From Elusimicrobiales bacterium (GTDB taxonomy: Bacteria > Elusimicrobiota > Elusimicrobia > Elusimicrobiales > UBA9959), in contig JAOAEH010000078.1 of assembly GCA_026416895.1 (NCBI GenBank), forward strand, positions 1 through 8,176: 8,176 nucleotides of DNA, in the 5' to 3' direction. Positions 5,962-8,176 of this stretch are shown here, in pieces (within the stretch, counting starts at the first letter, position 1; every line of letters starts with the position of its first letter). A program made the translations under genes and the position numbers. The notes beneath the pieces are model-generated. The model searched no databases. It was not told the origin of the DNA and saw nothing but the letters and a program-made list of their open reading frames with translations.

Positions 5962-8176
5962 CTAATTCTAAAACAATAAATGACATAGATACTCCTTTAA
6001 TGAATCAATATAGGGAAATTAAAAAACGTCATACTGATTCTATTCTTTTCTTTAGACTTGGTGACTTTTATGAAATGTTCGATGAAGATGCTATATTAGC
6101 TTCTAAAATATTAGGTATTATGCTTACTAAAAGACATGATGTTCCTATGTGTGGAGTTCCATATCATTCTGCAGTAAATTATATCTCAAAACTTATAAAG
6201 TCTGGATATAAAGTTGCTATATGTGAACAGGTTGGAGAGGAGGATAAAAAAACAAAATTATTTAAAAGAGAAGTAATAAGAATAATAACTCCAGGAACTT
6301 TAATTGAAGAATCTTTACTGAACTCTAAATCTGCTAATTATCTTGCATCAATAGTATTTGATACAGTAGGGTGGGCAGTTTCTTGGATAGATCCTTCAAG
6401 CGGCGAGTTTTGGGCTTTAAATAAAATTGGAAGAATAGATATATCTTCATTTGATTCTATAATTGCAAGAATAAACCCATCAGAAATAATTACAGATGAA
6501 AAAACGAAAAACTATTTAAACGAATTTGGTATTAAACTCAATAAAACACCAAATATTTTAAAAGATATATCTCAAATTCATGAAAGTTGGATGGAAAATT
6601 CAGTATGGAAAAACAATACACTTGCCAAAAAAGCCGCTATAATGTGTATTTCTTATCTTAAAAAAGTCCAACCGTCTCTAGTTACAAATCCCATTCCTTC
6701 CTATTTCAACGATGAAAAAAATCTTAAAATGGATGAGACTGCAATTAAAACTCTTGAATTAATCGAACCACAATATGAAGAAGGAGTTTCACTTGCAGAT
6801 GTGGTTGATTTTTCTTCAACTTCAATGGGTTCAAGAACAATAAGAAAATGGTTAATAAATCCTTTAACTGACTACTACATGATAAAAAAAAGATTAGAAG
6901 AAGTAAATTTTCTATATAAAAATCCTGAATTACTTGAAAAACTTTCAACTATACTTAAAGATATTCCGGATATAGAAAGAATCTATGGAAGAATTGTTAA
7001 TTTAACCATAAATCCTTCAGATTGTTTAGCATTAAAAAAAGCAATTTCTAAAATCAGAGATATAACATCAATAATTCAAAACGAGTTATACGATTGTTTC
7101 GGAGAGTTTAAAGTTGAAATCCAAAAGTATGAAGAGTTAAAAGAAGTAGAAAATACAATTAATAGTGCAATTAATGAAGATTCTTCACTAAAGGTGGGAG
7201 AGGGAGATCTTTTTAAAAACGGCTGGAATCAAGATTATGATGAATTAAAAAAAATTTTATTAGATACTCAAAATATAATTCGTCAAATAGAGCTAAAGGA
7301 AAAGGAGGCAACTCAAATACCATCGCTTAAAATAGGATACAATTCAACATTTGGGTACTATATCGAAATTACAAAATCACATTTATCAAAGGTTCCTTCA
7401 CATTATATTAGAAAACAAACGCTTACTTCTGGGGAAAGATTTATAACTGAAGAATTGAAGAGTTTAGAAGAAAAAATTTTAAGTGCTGGTGAAAAGATAA
7501 AAAAATTAGAAATATATTTATTTAATGAAATAAAGAAATTAATACTTGAAAAGTCACAACTAATAAATTCTTATGCTTCTCTATTAGGATATATCGATGC
7601 TATATGTTCATTTGCTTGGGCTGCTATAAAAAATAATTATGTTATGCCTGATATTACCACAGAAAATATTTTAGAAATAGAAGAAGGAAGGCATCCAGTA
7701 GTAGAAAAACTCCTTAAAGAAGGAGAATTTGTTCCAAACGATATAAAACTAAACTCAAATTTGAGAACATTAATAATTACTGGACCAAATATGAGTGGAA
7801 AAAGTGTATATCTTAGACAAAATGCAATATGTGTTATCATGGCTCAAGCAGGATCTTTTATTCCAGCAAAATCTGCTAGGATTGGTATAGTTGATAGAAT
7901 AATGACAAGAATTGGAGCTTTTGATAGATTAACACGTGGTGAGTCAACTTTTATGGTCGAAATGAAAGAAACAAGTCAAATTCTAAAGCTTGCTAGCGAA
8001 AGAAGTTTAATACTTTTAGATGAAGTTGGAAGGGGGACTTCTACATTTGATGGAATATCAATAGCTTATGCAGTAATTGAATATATTCATACAAAAATAA
8101 AGGCAAAAACACTTTTTGCAACTCATTTTTTTGAAATAACTGAAATAGCTTCTAAATACGATGGTATAAAAAACGT
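5958..8176 (+). CDS. mutS: DNA mismatch repair protein MutS (partial, 3' end outside window)
   Basis: An open frame of 739 complete codons runs off the right edge without a stop. MutS binds mismatches and small loops as a dimer, then acts as an ATP-dependent sliding clamp that recruits MutL. Seen in order: mismatch-binding domain with RLGDFYEMF, F37-x-E39 being the mismatch-contacting pair; MCGVPYH and AICEQ; ITPGT; a connector domain with WAVSWIDPSSGEF; a core/lever part with MGSRTIRKWL; the clamp region with GYNSTFGYYIEIT (460-472); EGRHPVVE around H579-P580; Walker A GPNMSGKSV (609-617); signature GAFDRLTRGESTF (653-665); Walker B LLDEVGRGTSTFDG with D688-E689; and the ATH switch at H723. 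MutS is usually 800-900 residues, so about 100 residues including the dimerisation/beta-clamp tail are missing. ATG 5958 is chosen because an in-frame TAA lies at 5943-5945 and because starting at ATG 6000 would remove the conserved 'TPLMNQY' opening. No Shine-Dalgarno is evident. Oddity: Val617 follows GKS where Thr is usual. Confidence 0.97.
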   Translation, partial: MTNSKTINDIDTPLMNQYREIKKRHTDSILFFRLGDFYEMFDEDAILASKILGIMLTKRHDVPMCGVPYHSAVNYISKLIKSGYKVAICEQVGEEDKKTKLFKREVIRIITPGTLIEESLLNSKSANYLASIVFDTVGWAVSWIDPSSGEFWALNKIGRIDISSFDSIIARINPSEIITDEKTKNYLNEFGIKLNKTPNILKDISQIHESWMENSVWKNNTLAKKAAIMCISYLKKVQPSLVTNPIPSYFNDEKNLKMDETAIKTLELIEPQYEEGVSLADVVDFSSTSMGSRTIRKWLINPLTDYYMIKKRLEEVNFLYKNPELLEKLSTILKDIPDIERIYGRIVNLTINPSDCLALKKAISKIRDITSIIQNELYDCFGEFKVEIQKYEELKEVENTINSAINEDSSLKVGEGDLFKNGWNQDYDELKKILLDTQNIIRQIELKEKEATQIPSLKIGYNSTFGYYIEITKSHLSKVPSHYIRKQTLTSGERFITEELKSLEEKILSAGEKIKKLEIYLFNEIKKLILEKSQLINSYASLLGYIDAICSFAWAAIKNNYVMPDITTENILEIEEGRHPVVEKLLKEGEFVPNDIKLNSNLRTLIITGPNMSGKSVYLRQNAICVIMAQAGSFIPAKSARIGIVDRIMTRIGAFDRLTRGESTFMVEMKETSQILKLASERSLILLDEVGRGTSTFDGISIAYAVIEYIHTKIKAKTLFATHFFEITEIASKYDGIKN

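Noticed and set aside
6000..6002. Alternative mutS start at this ATG
   Set aside because: It would cut off the conserved residues just before NQY that match the usual MutS opening; ATG 5958 keeps them.
6745..7840. Minus-strand open frames at 6745-6948 and 7637-7840
   Set aside because: Both are opposite well-conserved mutS coding sequence (core and Walker A regions) and have no recognisable product; they are antisense shadows.
5958..8176. MutS2 instead of MutS
   Set aside because: The N-terminal mismatch-binding domain with the GDFYE motif is present, which MutS2 lacks.
1..8176. Promoters of the -10/-35 type, terminator hairpins, CRISPR repeats, tRNA or insertion-sequence ends
   Set aside because: TATAAT-like strings are abundant by chance at this base composition and all lie inside coding sequence; no GC-rich stem followed by a T run, no regular direct repeats and no tRNA-like clover were seen.

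Overview
The window is a very AT-rich stretch (about a quarter G+C by eye) of a bacterial chromosome, packed with genes on the + strand. It holds the 3' end of one gene, two complete large genes and the first part of a fourth. Codon use is strongly biased to ATA (Ile), AGA (Arg) and A/T third positions throughout all four genes, so nothing looks recently acquired relative to its neighbours. The taxon cannot be fixed from the sequence alone. A low-GC bacterium outside the classical Firmicutes type is suggested, because start codons lack good Shine-Dalgarno sequences and the AddA/AddB proteins differ from the Bacillus type. Any phylum name would be a guess.

Layout: (1) 1-261, C-terminal 86 codons of a protein resembling the PrcB C-terminal fold. 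(2) 263-3244, an AddA/RecB-like UvrD-family helicase with a C-terminal RecB-type nuclease (993 aa). (3) 3216-5942, an AddB-like partner (908 aa) with a PD-(D/E)XK nuclease framed by four cysteines of the AddB iron-sulfur type, but with no Walker A motif. (4) 5958-8176, mutS, the mismatch-recognition ATPase, open at the right edge with all main motifs visible. Gaps are 1 nt, -29 nt (overlap) and 15 nt. No terminator-like hairpin or convincing promoter was seen between genes, so a single transcription unit is the simplest reading.

Functionally, AddA and AddB would form a helicase-nuclease that resects double-strand breaks to give 3' single strands for RecA loading. MutS would start mismatch repair. 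The window is therefore best described as a DNA-repair operon, with an unrelated-looking PrcB-like gene upstream. No mobile element, CRISPR array, RNA gene or evident novel system was found. The points most worth a second look are the apparent helicase-inactive state of the AddB partner, the short AddA N-terminus without room for a Q motif, and the unusual translation-start contexts, including a four-codon mini-ORF between addB and mutS.
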